Positions 32,401 to 43,466 of a stretch of 64,000 nt of DNA are shown piece by piece. The notes beneath the pieces were generated by a model, which did no database searches, was not told the DNA's origin, and saw nothing but the letters and a program-made list of their open reading frames with translations. The DNA is taken from contig CM042685.1 of assembly GCA_023614405.1 (NCBI GenBank), positions 189,754,257-189,818,256 on the forward strand, written 5' to 3'. Source of the DNA: Avena insularis. Taxonomy: Eukaryota > Streptophyta > Magnoliopsida > Poales > Poaceae. A program made the translations under genes and the position numbers. Position 1 is the stretch's first letter; the number at the start of each line of letters is the position of its first letter.

Positions 32401-32989
32401 AAGTCTCGATACGTTCCTTCTCGGCCAGCCAGAGGGATATCTGGGCCGTAGAAGTACTTCTGTTGCCAGTTCTTGCAGGACTCATGGCCGACGATGTCGG
32501 GGAACTGCCGGCCAAGCCGGATCTTAAAACTAATCGTCCCACAGTTCCTAAGCTCATCCTTGCCGGCTTCGGCTTCCCTCTTGAGATGAAGAAGTAAATA
32601 AAGAGATCTAACCTAGTCCTAATCCCTAGGTAACCCTCACAAAGCGCCGCGTAGTTGCTAAGCGCGAGGATGCTATTGGGGGAAAGGTTCTGGGGTTGAA
32701 CCCGGTAATGTTTGAGGACAGCCAGGAAGAAGTCGGAGATGGGGAGGGAGATGTCGCGTACTAGTTGAGCTTTGAGGTACACCTTCTCTCTGGCTTGGGG
32801 AGAAGGGGTGACCTCGCCGGCCGGCGCCGCCCGCCAGACGAGCCCCTCCGTCGCAGGGAGGTATCCCTCTATGAGCAACTCCTTGATATCGTTGTCCGTG
32901 ATGTCCGAGCCTCGCCAGTCCCCCTTGTGGGAGTCATTCTCTTCTTCCACCAGCTCTAGCGTCGCTGGATTATGGGCAAGACGGTGCAA
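29496..32989 (-). pseudogene. Gypsy C' antisense gene (PF04195-like, N-terminus deleted)
   Basis: This is a copy of the C antisense gene. The PF04195-like part (32264-32989) is open for 241 codons: DSHKGDWRGSDITDNDIKEL, LPATEGLVWRAAPAGEV, LSNYAALCEGYLGIRTRLDL, ending in ETGLTRLDLAMC and a stop. Exons that follow include MHEYSKERKDSLRISEDNFS (32221-31988), MAIQIYDPKMKKVTIVSDDD (31939 leftwards), a basic/acidic linker (31701-31222) and coiled-coil parts (30745-30309, 29972-29496, ending in DAAASKSPTPEE). The first ~60 codons and any promoter were lost in the deletion near 32975. Sequence is better preserved here than in C in the PF04195 region. Confidence 0.7.
30640..31065 (+). repeat. Tandem repeat array in Gypsy C' 3' region
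   Basis: Five units of about 84-93 bp, each with 'gggggctacagt' or a one-base variant, start their G-run at 30691, 30782, 30875, 30961 and 31045. Units also share 'agcatctagtcggaa' and 'aactagaagctt'. The motif resembles the polypurine tract plus LTR start (cgggggctactgt). Confidence 0.88.
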
Positions 32990-33013
32990 GATATCGGAGT
33001 TCTCCGGGGGCTA

Positions 33014-33545
33014 CTGTTTGGGATATGCTATATGGGTATCCTTATAGCATGTCTATTATCCGGATAACCCGGGTGGCCCACAGTTGGTAGCATGGACCAT
33101 GGCCTGCTGGGCGGCCCAGTTAGATGGATCCAGAAGGGAGGCCCATGCCGGATAAAGGAAGGCTATGGAGGAGTCACCAACGCACCCGAAGCCTTGGAGT
33201 GCAAGACACGCTAGACTAGTTGTATGCAGTATAGGACTCTGTAACCTGTGGCTAGGACTTTTCCTTATAACCCTAGGACCTGACGACTATATAAGTCGGG
33301 CCTATGAGAGCCTTTAGGGCACAAGTCATCAGACACAACTCATACCTCGCACAGCGAACCAATCCCTGTAACTCGGTGTATTGTCATTATAGTGATTTAT
33401 AGCAGGAGTAGGATTCTGCCACCGTCGTGGGATCTCAACTGGTAAGTCGTGTTATTTCGCACTACAACCGTCCGCCTTCCCCCACATCTCTAAACACGCA
33501 TTGTGAGGACCCCTCCATGGCGTACTCGTCGGTAATACTACGACA
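33014..33545 (+). repeat. LTR 3 (3' LTR of Gypsy C')
   Basis: A 532-bp third copy of the C LTR, TGTTTGGGATATG to ...CTACGACA, preceded by a polypurine tract ctccgggggctac (33001-33013). The right flank 'accac' would be the target duplication, but its partner is missing. Changes in it are independent of those in LTR 1 and LTR 2. Confidence 0.9.
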
Positions 33546-33845
33546 ACCACACCACATGTGCTTGTTTGGGCCTCGGGCCTCCCCTCTCATGGTTATTGTT
33601 CTCCAGATGCTTCTCTCCGTGAAAAATACTCCTAGAAAAATCTCAGGTCCATTTAACTTTGTTTAGGTCCCTGAAACTTAAAAAATACGCAAAACAGTGT
33701 TCTTCTCCTGCAGAGTTATAAACCAAATAAATGGGATCATTGGTAAATCCTCATAAATCAATATAAAACATGAATATTACAACATATAAATTGTAAATAT
33801 ATGTAAACATGTATCAATAAACTACAAAGTTCATGTATACATCTT
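33546..33845. other. Unassigned AT-rich stretch
   Basis: No reading frame is supported. The sequence is AT-rich, with 'ggtccctgaaacttaaaaaatac' and 'aaatgggatcattggtaaatcc'. The style resembles the non-coding part of an LTR element, but no matching end or partner was found in the window. It joins LTR 3 to the Harbinger relic. Confidence 0.35.
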
Positions 33846-34087
33846 ACATACATTCGACCCCTTGTTCACGCATAGGAGGAGTTGCTCAGGCTTATTGGGT
33901 CACAACACTATCCAGAAGGTCACCGCGGCTATATGACTCCGACATATGGAATTCCTGCATATTTGGTGGATGATCATGTTGCAATGGGTGAGATCACGTC
34001 CATATTCTATTTGAGGCTCTTTGTCAAGAAATTATCAAGCGCTTTGGGGAGAAGTGCTTGATATCACCAAACGTTGAGGACACTAAG
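33846..34087 (+). pseudogene. PIF/Harbinger transposase relic, 5' part
   Basis: Shifted frames read sequence typical of the N-terminal half of plant PIF/Harbinger (HARBI1-like) transposases: QKVTAAI, then YGIPAYLVDDHVAMGEITS, a helical stretch, and PNVEDT at the end. Stops and frameshifts are dense. The gene is interrupted at 34087 by Copia element D and resumes at 42402. Only this middle-to-C-terminal part survives. Confidence 0.65.
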
Positions 34088-35732
34088 TGTAGGGTTCGCA
34101 GCATAGAAAACAAAAATTTTCCTACGATGGGAACTACGTACCAAGATCTATCTACTAGATACAAACAACGGGAGGATGTATATCCGTAGAGAACATACCC
34201 TTGAAGACCGACAAAGCTTAACGAGTTCAATTCGTGGTTGATGTAGACGATCTCTTGCCAATCTCAAGATCGAGAGGAAGTCCTAGCGCCGCAAATCAGC
34301 AGCGCATCCGTGCTCGCACACACGTTCGAGGCACCGAGCAACCTCCGCCTCCTCGCTCCAGCGATGCAGTGGAAGCACAACTCTTTCTTGCCGAATATCC
34401 ACCGGGAACATGTATCTCGCTAGTCCGAGACCATGGGGGATAAATTCTAGAGGGGGAGAGAGATCCTTCACGAGGAGGTGTGAGAGACAAGTGAGGAGGG
34501 GGGCTCCTTTTATAGGAGGAGGAGGGGAACCCAAGGGGTGGTCGCTGGCCATGGGGGGCAGCCCCCTCCCCTCCTTCATTCATGTGGGTGGATACTCCAC
34601 TCACAAAATGCCCTTTAAATTTCCTCCACTCAAAAGTCCACTCAAATTCCCATTAAATTTCCACCAAATTTAATGCAAACTCTCATTAAATAAAACTCTT
34701 TTATTTTATTCAGAATTTTGTCAATTACTTTAATGACAACCATTCACAAATAACCCCTTGCTAGAATTCCATTTCACATGCATAACCACTTTATGCAATT
34801 TCACCCGAAAACCCGTTTCGGTATCTAGTGAAATAAATTCCTGCGCTTGTTCATTCTTTCGGCATGAAACTTTTGCTCCAGTTGGATGTCGGTGTCTCTT
34901 AAGTGTGTCACCCTACGGTTCGTGAATAATGCGGACATGATCGAGACCCCTCTCGGATCAATAATCAGAAGCGGGATCCGAGACCCATCTTGACCCACAT
35001 ATTCAACGATGACTTTCTTGTGATCGTCGGAACCTTTACGCTAGTATCTTAATCCCTTTGTTTCACGATATATTACATGTCCGAGATTCGATCATCGGTA
35101 TCTCCATACCTAGTTTGATCTCGTCGACATGCACTCTTTTCTCGTTCCCGTGATATAACATTCTAGTGATCAAATCACTTGCTTGCAAGCTAATCAATGT
35201 GATATCACCGAGAGGGCCCAGAGTATATCTATCCGTCGTCGGGATGAACAAATTCCACTCTCGATCCATGAGCCTCAACATAACACTTTATTAGTTCTGA
35301 ATCCATCTTTATAATCACCCTGTTACGGTGTGACTTTTGATGTTATCAAGAAACTCTTCCGGTGTTAGTGATTGACATGATCTCATGGTCTAAGGATTAG
35401 GATCACTTCGTAAGTTGTTATAGCAATATAAACTCAATGACTTTGATCGTAATGCTATACTTGGATGAATGTTCATCACACCATTACACTAATGTTGTGA
35501 TCCGTTATTAACGACATCCAATGTCCATGATCGAAACCTTGATCATCTTGTTAATCAACGAGCTAGTTTATGAGAGAGGCATAACTAGGAACTTTCTGTT
35601 TGTTTATTAAACACACATGTATTAACGTTTCCGTATTAATACAATTATAGCATGCAAAATAAACATCTATCATATACTTGGAATACACATAATAAACACT
35701 TTATTATTGCCTCTCGTGGCATATTCCCTTGA
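34088..35732 (-). repeat. 3' LTR of Copia D
   Basis: A 1645-bp LTR. On the minus strand it starts TCAAGGGAATATGCC, where its partner starts TGAAGGGAATATGCC, so the first TG has changed to TC. It ends ..CGAACCCTACA. A TATA-like box (ccttttatagg on plus, 34506-34516) is a likely promoter relic. Confidence 0.92.
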
Positions 35733-35742
35733 TCTCCCACTT
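35733..35742 (-). other. Polypurine tract of Copia D
   Basis: The minus strand reads AAGTGGGAGA immediately before the 3' LTR. This matches the position and the AAGTGGGAGA-type tract common in BARE/Angela elements. Confidence 0.85.
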
Positions 35743-35759
35743 GCACTAGAGACAATAAT

Positions 35760-38700
35760 CTAGTTACATAGTGATAAATCTAACACCCATTGAGTTCGGT
35801 GTTGATCATGTTTTGCTCTAGGGAGAGTTTTAGTCAACGGATCTGCTACATTGAGATCATATGTACTTTACAAATCTTTATATCTCCATCCTTGACATGC
35901 TCATGGATGGAGTGAAACGGCGCTTAATATGCTTGGAATGCTTGTGAGACCTTGGCTCTTTGGCATTGGCAATGGCACCATTGTTGTCACAATAGATCAC
36001 CATTGGGTCCAACGTTTGCCACCACTCCTAGTTCGGATATGAACTCCTTCATCCAAATCGCTTCGAGCCGCTTACAAGCGACAACATATTCGACCTCCGT
36101 TGTTGATCCCGCTACCACAGGTTGTTTGGAGCTCCTCCAACTAACCGCTCCGCCATTCATGAGAAATACGATCCAGATTGAGACTTAGAGTCATCGGATC
36201 GTGTCAAAGCTAGCGCCAACATAACACTTAGCGGAAGCTCTTCTTCACCTCGTACACAAGAAACATATCCTTAGTTCTTCGTAAGTACTTAAGGATATTC
36301 TTGACTGCTATCCAGTGTTCCGAACCTGGATCCGATTGGTACCTACTAGTCAAACTAATAGCATGTGCCACATCCGGTCTTGTACATAGCATGGCGTACA
36401 TTATAGAGCCTATGGCTGAAGCATAGGGGACTTTGTCCATTATCTCTCTTTCTTCCGCCGAAGCCGGAAATGTCTTGCCTTGCAACATAGGTAAGAACCC
36501 CTTCTTACTTCCGTCCATTTTAAACTTCTTTAAAATCTTATCAAGGTATGTACTTTGCGATAGCCCTATTAGGCGCCTAGATCTATCTCTATAGATCTTT
36601 ATGCCTAATATGTATGACGCTTCACCTAGGTCCTTCATTGAAAATTTGCTGTTTAGATAACTTTTAACACTGTTTAAAAGATCTATATCATTTCCGATCA
36701 ATAATATGTCATCCACATATAATATTAGAAATGCCACATTGCTCCCACTCACTTTCTTGTAAATACAAGCTTCTCCATAAGTTTGGACAAATCCAAACTC
36801 TTTGATCACCTCATCAAAGCGGAGATTCCAACTTCGTGATGCTTGCTTCAATCCATAGATGGATCACTGAAGCTTGCACACCTTGTTAGCATCCTTAGGA
36901 TCGACAAAACCCTTTGGTTATATCATATACAACTCTTCCTCAATATTACCATTGAGAAACGCGGTTTTTACATCCATCTGCCATATCTCATAATCGAAAT
37001 ATGCAGCAATTACTAACATAATCCTAACTGACTTTAGCATCGCTACGGGAGAGAATGTCTCATCGTAGTCAACTCCTTGAATTTGTCGTGACCCCTTTGC
37101 GACAAGTCGAGCTTTATAGACGGTCACATTACCATCAGCATCAGTTTTCCTTTTGAAAATCCATTTGTTCTCCACGGCCTTTCGGTCGTGAGGTAATTCT
37201 ACCAAGTTCCAAACTTGATTTTCATACATGGATTCCATCTCGGATTTCATGGCTTCTAACCATTTGTTGGAATCCGGGCTCATCATCGCTTCTTCATACG
37301 TCGCAGGGTCATCATTTTCATCAACCATGAAATTCATGACAGGATTTCCGTACAGCTCGGGAGCTGCACGCGTCCTGCTTGACCTGCGAGGTTCGGTAGT
37401 ACTCTCTTTCGGAGTTTCATGATCATTATCATTACTTCCCTCTTCAACAGGTGGAGCCAACTCCGGAACAACTTCCGGCGCTGCGCTACTCACCATACTT
37501 TGAAGAGAAGGTTCAATAACCTCTTCGAGTTCTACCTTCCGACTACTCACACCTTTCGCGAGAAACTCTTTCTCTAGAAAGGATCCATTCTTGGCAACAA
37601 AAACCTTGCCCTCGGATCTGTGATAGAAGGAATACCCAATAGTTTCCTTAGGGTATCCTATGAAGACGCATTTTTCCGCTTTGGGTTTTATCCGGTTGAA
37701 GTTTCTTCACATAAACATCGCATCCCCAAACTTTAAGAAAAAACAGCTTAGGTTTGTTTCCAAACCACAATTCATACGGTGTCTTTTCAACGGATTTAGA
37801 TGGTGCCCGATTTAAAGTGAATGCAGCAGTTTCTAGTGCATAACCCCAAAATGACAACGGCAAGTCCGTCAGAGACATCATAGATCGAACCATATCTAAT
37901 AAAGTACGATTACGACGTTCCGAACACCATTTCTCTGTGGTGTTCCGGCAGGTGTGAGTTGTGAAACAATCCCACACTCTTTCATGTGAGTGCTAAACTC
38001 GTAACTTAGATACTCACCTCCACGGTCGGACCGTAGAAATTTTATCTTTCTATTACGATGATTTTCCACTTCATTCTAAAATTCCTTGAACTTTTCAAAG
38101 GTTTCAGACTTGTGTTTCATCAAGTAGATATAACCGTATCTACTCAAATCATCCGTGAAAGTAACAAAATAATGATATCCACCTCGCACCGACACACTCA
38201 TTGGACCACATACATCAGAATGTATGATTTCCAATAAATCTGTCGCCCGTTCCATTGAACCGGAAAACGGCGTTCTAGTCATCTTGCCCATAAGGCATGG
38301 CTCACATGTATCAAATGATTCAAAATCAAGTGATTCCAAAAGTCCATCCGAATGGAGCTTCTTCATGCGTTTAATGCCAATATGACCTAGACGGCAGTGC
38401 CACATATATGCGGATATATCATCATTTAGTTTAATCCTTTTAGCATCAACATTATGAATATGTGTAACATTATCATCGAGATCTAATAGAAATAAACCAT
38501 TCATCATCGGTGCATGACCATAAAAGATTTCATTCATATAAATGGAACAACCATTGTTCTCGGATTTAAATGAATAACCACTTCGCATCAAACACGATCC
38601 AGATACAATGTTCATGCTCATTGCAGGCACCAGATAACATTTATTCAAGTTTATAACTAATCCCGACAGTAAGTGGAGAGGCAGTGTTCTGACGGCGATC

Positions 38701-39060
38701 ACATCAACGCTTGATCCATTGCCGACACGCATCTTGACCTCACCCCTTGCTAGCGGTCGCTTGTTCCGCAGCCCCTGATTCGAGTTACAAATATTAGCAA
38801 CTGAACCAGTATCAAATACCCAGGTGCTACTGCTAGCACTAGTCAAGTACACATCAATAACATGTATATCATATATACCTTTGTTTGCCTTGCCGGCCTT
38901 CTTGTGCGCGAGATACTTGGGGCGATTGCGCTTCGATGGCGATCCCCTTACAATAGTAGCTTTCGGAATCGACTTAGGTCCAACTCGGGGTTTCTTTTCA
39001 GCCGCAGCAGGCTTGCCACCCTTACTTCCCTTCCGTTTCCCTTCTTGTCTTTCTTGAAAC
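35760..39060 (-). pseudogene. Copia D pol: protease, integrase, RT, RNase H (broken)
   Basis: In minus order: a protease with WVFDTGSVANICNS (about 38830-38790; DTG intact); the integrase zinc region MWHCRLGHIGIKRMKKLHS with CEPCLMGKM (about 38405-38265) and core start IHSDVCGPM and TFTDDLSRYGYIYLMK; a broken core (37977-37648, NRTLLDMVRSMMS, PYELWFGNKPK); RT (37550-36228) with WQMDVKTAFLNGNIEEELYM and an intact YVDDILLIG box, then DLGEASYILGIKI; and RNase H pieces (MNGGAVSWRSSKQPVVAGST, about 36160-36090) ending near 35760. Frameshifts at about 38075, 37640, 36910 and 36225 separate the domains, so it cannot give one polyprotein. Confidence 0.9.
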
Positions 39061-39078
39061 CAGTGTTCCTATTGATCA

Positions 39079-39690
39079 TCAACACTTGATGTTCCTTTTG
39101 ATCTCCACTGCAGTTTTAAGCATTGTGAAGCTCGGGAGAGACTTCTTCATACCTTGCATGTTATAGTTCATCACGAAGCTCTTATAGCTAGGTGGCAGGC
39201 TGAGAACACGATGGATGCCTAAGTCAATGGGAATCGATATTCCCAAGGACACAAGCTTATCGGCGTAACCCGACATCTTGAGTACATGCTCACTAACGGA
39301 GCTGTGCTCTTCCATCATGCAGCTAAAGAACTTTTCTGAAGTGTTGTAGCTCTCTACAGCAGCATGTGTGTCGAAAATCATTTTCAACTCACCCATTGTA
39401 TCAAATGCATTGCCGTTTTCGAAACGCTTTCGAAGTTCCGGCTCTAGCCCATACAATATGCTGCAATGAACTAAGTTGTGGTCCTCCTGACGAGTCTGAT
39501 AGACATTCTTCTCCTCGTCAAGGGCATCATCAAAAGGTGGGGGGCCTAACGGCGCTTCTAGCACATATTGCTTTTGTGCAGCAGAGAGGAGAATCCTCAA
39601 ATTCATGGCCCATTCGGTAAAGTTGCTACCATTCGTTGCTAGTTTCTCTTTCTCCATGAACACATTGAAATTAAAAGCAGGTGGTGCCAT
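39079..39690 (-). CDS. Copia D gag
   Basis: An open frame of 203 codons from ATG at 39690: MAPPAFNFNVFMEKEKLA, GSNFTEWAMNLRILLSAAQK, then HNLVHCSILYGLEPELRKRF, and MSGYADKLVSLGISIPIDLG. This is the capsid-type gag of Angela/BARE Copia elements (UBN2/DUF4219-like families). The zinc knuckle and gag-protease link just downstream are frame-shifted (39060-38860, still showing a KYLAHKKAG-like stretch), so the full gag-pol is broken. Gag packages element RNA into cytoplasmic virus-like particles. Confidence 0.85.
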   Translation of the reverse strand: MAPPAFNFNVFMEKEKLATNGSNFTEWAMNLRILLSAAQKQYVLEAPLGPPPFDDALDEEKNVYQTRQEDHNLVHCSILYGLEPELRKRFENGNAFDTMGELKMIFDTHAAVESYNTSEKFFSCMMEEHSSVSEHVLKMSGYADKLVSLGISIPIDLGIHRVLSLPPSYKSFVMNYNMQGMKKSLPSFTMLKTAVEIKRNIKC

Positions 39691-40730
39691 CTACAACAGA
39701 ATTTGTAAAGTTTAGACTAAGTGTATGAGAGATTGAGTTCAACTAATCCATATTACGAATGAACTCCCACTCAAAAACGACATCCCTCGTGCCTTTTTGG
39801 TGATTACATGAACCAAATCCACTATACCAAGTCCGATCATCACGTGAGTCGGTATAGCTTCAAAGGCGAGCATCAAATGGGCATCATATCAACTATATGA
39901 CTCATGCTTAACCTTTTGGTCCGTGTTCCGAGGCCATGTCTGTACATGCTAGGCTCGCCAAGTTAGAACCTTAGTATTCGCATGTGTAACTGTTTTACAC
40001 CCGAAATATGGTCATGGATCCAAGAACACCCGATCATCACGTGATGTCTTGGAGCGACGAGAACATAATCGGTGCATACTAAAGGAAGAACACATTCTTA
40101 TCTTGATATTTAAATGAGGGATCATCTTATTATGCTAACAAAGCGCTAAACAAGCAATATAAGATGCTATCAAACATCATATGTTTATTAGTGAAATGAT
40201 ATGGTTCCCGTAGATGATCTCTATCATGTGCATCGTGGTATGATCACTATCATACCTATATGTGTAAATCCAAGGTCTATGGAGTTTACACGCTATGTGT
40301 GTTGTAAGAGTATCATCTCATACTTCTACTTACAACACTACCATATCATAACACTAGCCCAGCAACAATCTAAACTAGACGCCTCTAATTTATCCATTGC
40401 AAGTTTTACGTGGCTTAGGGCTTTCGAGATAGAACCGTTCTTACCTACGAACATGAACCACAACGAGGATAATCAAATTGTTGACAACTCGCTTGCAAAA
40501 TAGATATTGACTATAGTAGGAGAGACAGACACCCGCTAGCCACTTATGCAAACTAGTTGCATGTCAAGCATGGAACAGGTCTCATGTGCGAGGACATGTA
40601 AAGTTTGTCCGGGCCGCTTCATCCCACTATGCAAACAATATCCAAAATTACAACAAAGGAGCAACAACATGATCATCATCGCCCACATACTCATATGTGT
40701 ACTACCCGTGCAAAGTATCTACGCATAGAT
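39691..40730 (-). other. Copia D leader between primer site and gag
   Basis: About 1 kb of non-coding sequence lies between the primer binding site and gag. Long untranslated leaders of this size are known in BARE-type elements. No convincing reading frame was seen; short open stretches lack family motifs. Confidence 0.6.
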
Positions 40731-40745
40731 CCGGCTCTGATACCA
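40731..40745 (-). other. Primer binding site of Copia D (initiator Met tRNA)
   Basis: The minus strand reads TGGTATCAGAGCCGG one base from the inner end of the 5' LTR. TGGTATCAGAGC is complementary to the 3' end of plant initiator methionyl-tRNA, the usual primer of Copia elements. Confidence 0.93.
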
Positions 40746-40746
40746 C

Positions 40747-42396
40747 TGTAGGGTTCGCAGCATAGAAAACAAAAATTTTCCTACGATGGGAACTACGTAC
40801 CAAGATCTATCTACTAGATACAAACAACAGGCGGATGTATATCTGTAGAGAACATACCCTTGAAGACCGACAAAGCTTAACGAGTTCAACTCGTGGTTGA
40901 TGTAGACGATCTCTTGCCAATCTCAAGATCGAGAGGAAGTCCTAGCGCCGCAAATCAGCAGCGCATCCGTGCTCGCACACACGTTCGAGGCACCGAGCAA
41001 CCTCCGCCTCCTCGCTCCAGCGATGCAGCGGAAGCACAACTCTTTCTTGCCGAATAGCCACCGGGAACATGTATCTCGCTAGTCCGAGGCCATGGGGGAT
41101 AAATTCTAGAGGGGGAGAGAGATCCTTTATGAGGAGGTATGAGAGACAAGTGAGGAGGGGGGCTCCTTTTATAGGAGGAGGGGGGCACCCAAGGGGTGGC
41201 CACCGGCCATGGGGGGAAGCCCTCTCCCCTCCTTCATTCATGTGGGTGGACACTCCACTCACAAAATGCCCTTTAAATTTCCTCCACTCAAAAGTCCACT
41301 CAAATTCCCATTAAATTTCCACCAAATTTAATGCAAACTCTCATTAAATAAAACTCTTTTATTTTATTCAGAATTTTGTCAATTACTTTAATGACAACCA
41401 TTCACAAATAACCCCTTGCTAGAATTCCATTTCACATGCATAACCACTTTATGCAATTTCACCCGAAAACCCGTTTCGGTATCTAGTGAAATAAATTCCT
41501 GCGCTTGTTCATTCTTTCGGCATGAAACTTTTGCTCCAGTTGGATGTCGGTGTCTCTTAAGTGTGTCACCCTATGGTTCGTGAATAATGCGGACATGATC
41601 GAGACCCCTCTCGGATCAATAATCAGAAGCGGATCCGAGACCCATCACTCCCACACATTCAACGATGACTTTCTTGTGATCGTCGGAACCTTTTACGCTA
41701 GTATCTTAATCCCTTTGTTTCACGATATATTACATGTCCGAGATTCGATCATCGGTATCTCCATACCTAGTTTGATCTCGTTACCGACATGCACTCTTTT
41801 CTCGTTCCCGTGATATAACATTCTAGTGATCAAATCACTTGCTTGCAAGCTAATCAATGTGATATCACCGAGAGGGCCCATAGTATATCTATCCGTCATC
41901 GGGATGAACAAATTCCACTCTCGATCCATGAGCCTCAACATAACACTTTATTAGTTCTGAATCCATCTTTATAATCACCCTGTTATGGTGTGACGTTTGA
42001 TGTTATCAAGAAACTCTTCCGGTGTTAGTGATTGACATGATCTCATGGTCTAAGGATTAGGATCACTTCGTAAGTTGTTATAGCAATATAAACTCAATGA
42101 CTTTGATCGTAATGCTATACTTCGGATGAATGTTCATCACACCATTACACTAATATTGTGATCCCGTTATTAACAACATCCAATGTCCATGATCAGGAAA
42201 CCTTGATCATCTTGTTAATCAATGAGCTAGTTTATGAGAGAGGCATAACTAGGAACTTTCTGTTTGTTTATTAAACACACATGTATTAACGTTTCCGTAT
42301 TAATACAATTATAGCATGCAAAATAAACATCTATCATATACTTGGAATACATATAATAAACACTTTATTATTTCCTCTCAGGGCATATTCCCTTCA
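40747..42396 (-). repeat. 5' LTR of Copia D
   Basis: A 1650-bp LTR, TGAAGGGAATATGCC...CCCTACA on the minus strand, nearly identical to 34088-35732. A TATA-like box is at 41165-41175 (ccttttatagg on plus). Next to its outer end is the target duplication CTAAG. Confidence 0.93.
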
Positions 42397-42401
42397 CTAA
42401 G

Positions 42402-43154
42402 AAGATTTTGGTGATGAACGCCGCAAAAGGGGGTTTCCAGGTATGCTTATCTCGGTTGATTGCATGCACTAAAGGTGGAAGAACTGTCCTGCAACTTGGC
42501 ATGGATAGTTCAAAGGACATAAAAAAAGACCCACTATCATCCTAGAGGTTGTTGCTGATAAGGAAACATGGGTTTGGTATGAGGCATTTGGATTGTCGAG
42601 TTTTTTAATGACATCATTGTGCTCAACCGATTTCCCTTGTTTGCAAACTTATCCAATGGAGAATCGCCCAAGCTCGAGTGAGTTAAATGAGTGCAAGTAA
42701 TACAAAAGGATACTATCTAGAAGATGGGATATACCCAAAGCGGGAAACATTTGTGAAGCCAATTCATAAACCCCAAAGTGTGAAAGAATCTCATTTTCAT
42801 AGTGCCCAAGCAGCTTCTAGGAAGGATGTGGAGATGGCTTTTTGGATTTTGCAAGCCCGGTTTGTTATTGTGTGTGGAACGAAAAAGTTTTGGGATGAGA
42901 AAATGCTTTCGAGAATAATGACAGCTTGTGTGATATTGCACAATATGATAGTCGAGAATGATCGTGCCCAAGATTTTGATCATGACTATGACCTTATGGG
43001 GAGGGTGGTGAATCCTTGGAGGCGTGCTGGCCGCGTGGCACACTTCCTTCATATTTACGGATATAACAGATATTCAGATGCCCACCATTAGCAGCTAAGG
43101 AATGATCTCATAGAGGAGTGGTGGAAATGGAATGAAGAACACTCTCGTTGAGTT
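42402..43154 (+). pseudogene. PIF/Harbinger transposase relic, catalytic part
   Basis: This continues the relic cut at 34087. In shifting frames it reads MLISVDCMH (first catalytic Asp), RWKNCPATWHG, FKGHKK, PTIILEVVADKETWVWYEAF, FNDIIVLNRFPLF (second Asp), then in an open frame (42702-43091) GYYLEDGIYPKRETFVKPI, SAQAASRKDVEMAFWILQAR (Glu of the DDE triad) and MTACVILHNMIVEND. This is the DDE_Tnp_4 domain of PIF/Harbinger transposases. The triad residues survive but stops and frameshifts destroy the gene. The end, EEWWKWNEEH, precedes a stop at about 43150. Confidence 0.85.
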
Positions 43155-43466
43155 TCTATTTCGGTTTTCCTAAACTTTGTGATTTGATGCATTCGAGTGT
43201 GGCCGAATTATGAACTTTATGTTGTAATAATTGCATATTATTTGCCTTTTATTTACTTGGATATTATTTATACCGTTTGAATTAATTATATGGTGATTTA
43301 TAAGTTAGCATACGCACATATAAACTAGCACAAATGAGCAAACCTGGTTTTGGAACTCAATATATGGGTAACCTCTTGGAGTTGTACTTTTTGGCTTACC
43401 CATATCTTCTCTCTTCTCTACCCATATCCACTTTAAATTATGGGTAATCTATTAGAGATGCTCTTA
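43155..43466 (+). mobile_element. Harbinger element 3' end
   Basis: An AT-rich tail runs to 'attagagatgctc' followed by TTA (43464-43466). Grass Harbinger and Tourist elements often end in '..gagatgctc' (gagcatct on the other strand) with a TWA target duplication. The matching left terminus is missing, probably lost at the junction with LTR 3. Confidence 0.5.

Larger units (their letters stand above)
24674..33545 (+). mobile_element. Gypsy C', second internal region plus LTR 3 (deleted derivative)
   Basis: After LTR 2 the sequence jumps to a point equal to about 17757 of element C. About 5 kb (primer binding site, both gag regions, protease, RT) is missing. RNase H, integrase, the 3' antisense gene, tandem repeats, polypurine tract and LTR 3 follow in the same order as in C. 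It carries two later insertions (solo LTR 27332-28690, MITE 29320-29443). A second deletion of roughly 0.7 kb near 32975 removes the start of the antisense gene. The right flank is 'accac', which does not match the left flank of C. Confidence 0.85.
34088..42396 (-). mobile_element. Ty1/Copia element D, near complete (Angela/BARE-like)
   Basis: An 8309-bp element in minus orientation, flanked by the target duplication CTAAG (34083-34087 and 42397-42401), inside a Harbinger transposase relic. It has two LTRs of about 1650 bp, a primer binding site for initiator Met tRNA next to the right LTR, a polypurine tract next to the left LTR, gag, protease, integrase, RT and RNase H in Copia order. Gag and pol sequence style is that of Angela/BARE. 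LTRs differ only sparsely, so this is younger than the Gypsy copies, but pol is split into several frames. Confidence 0.93.

Noticed and set aside
34234..34673. Open frames inside the Copia D LTRs (also 40942-41314)
   Set aside because: They occur in both LTR copies, overlap on both strands and have no protein motifs.
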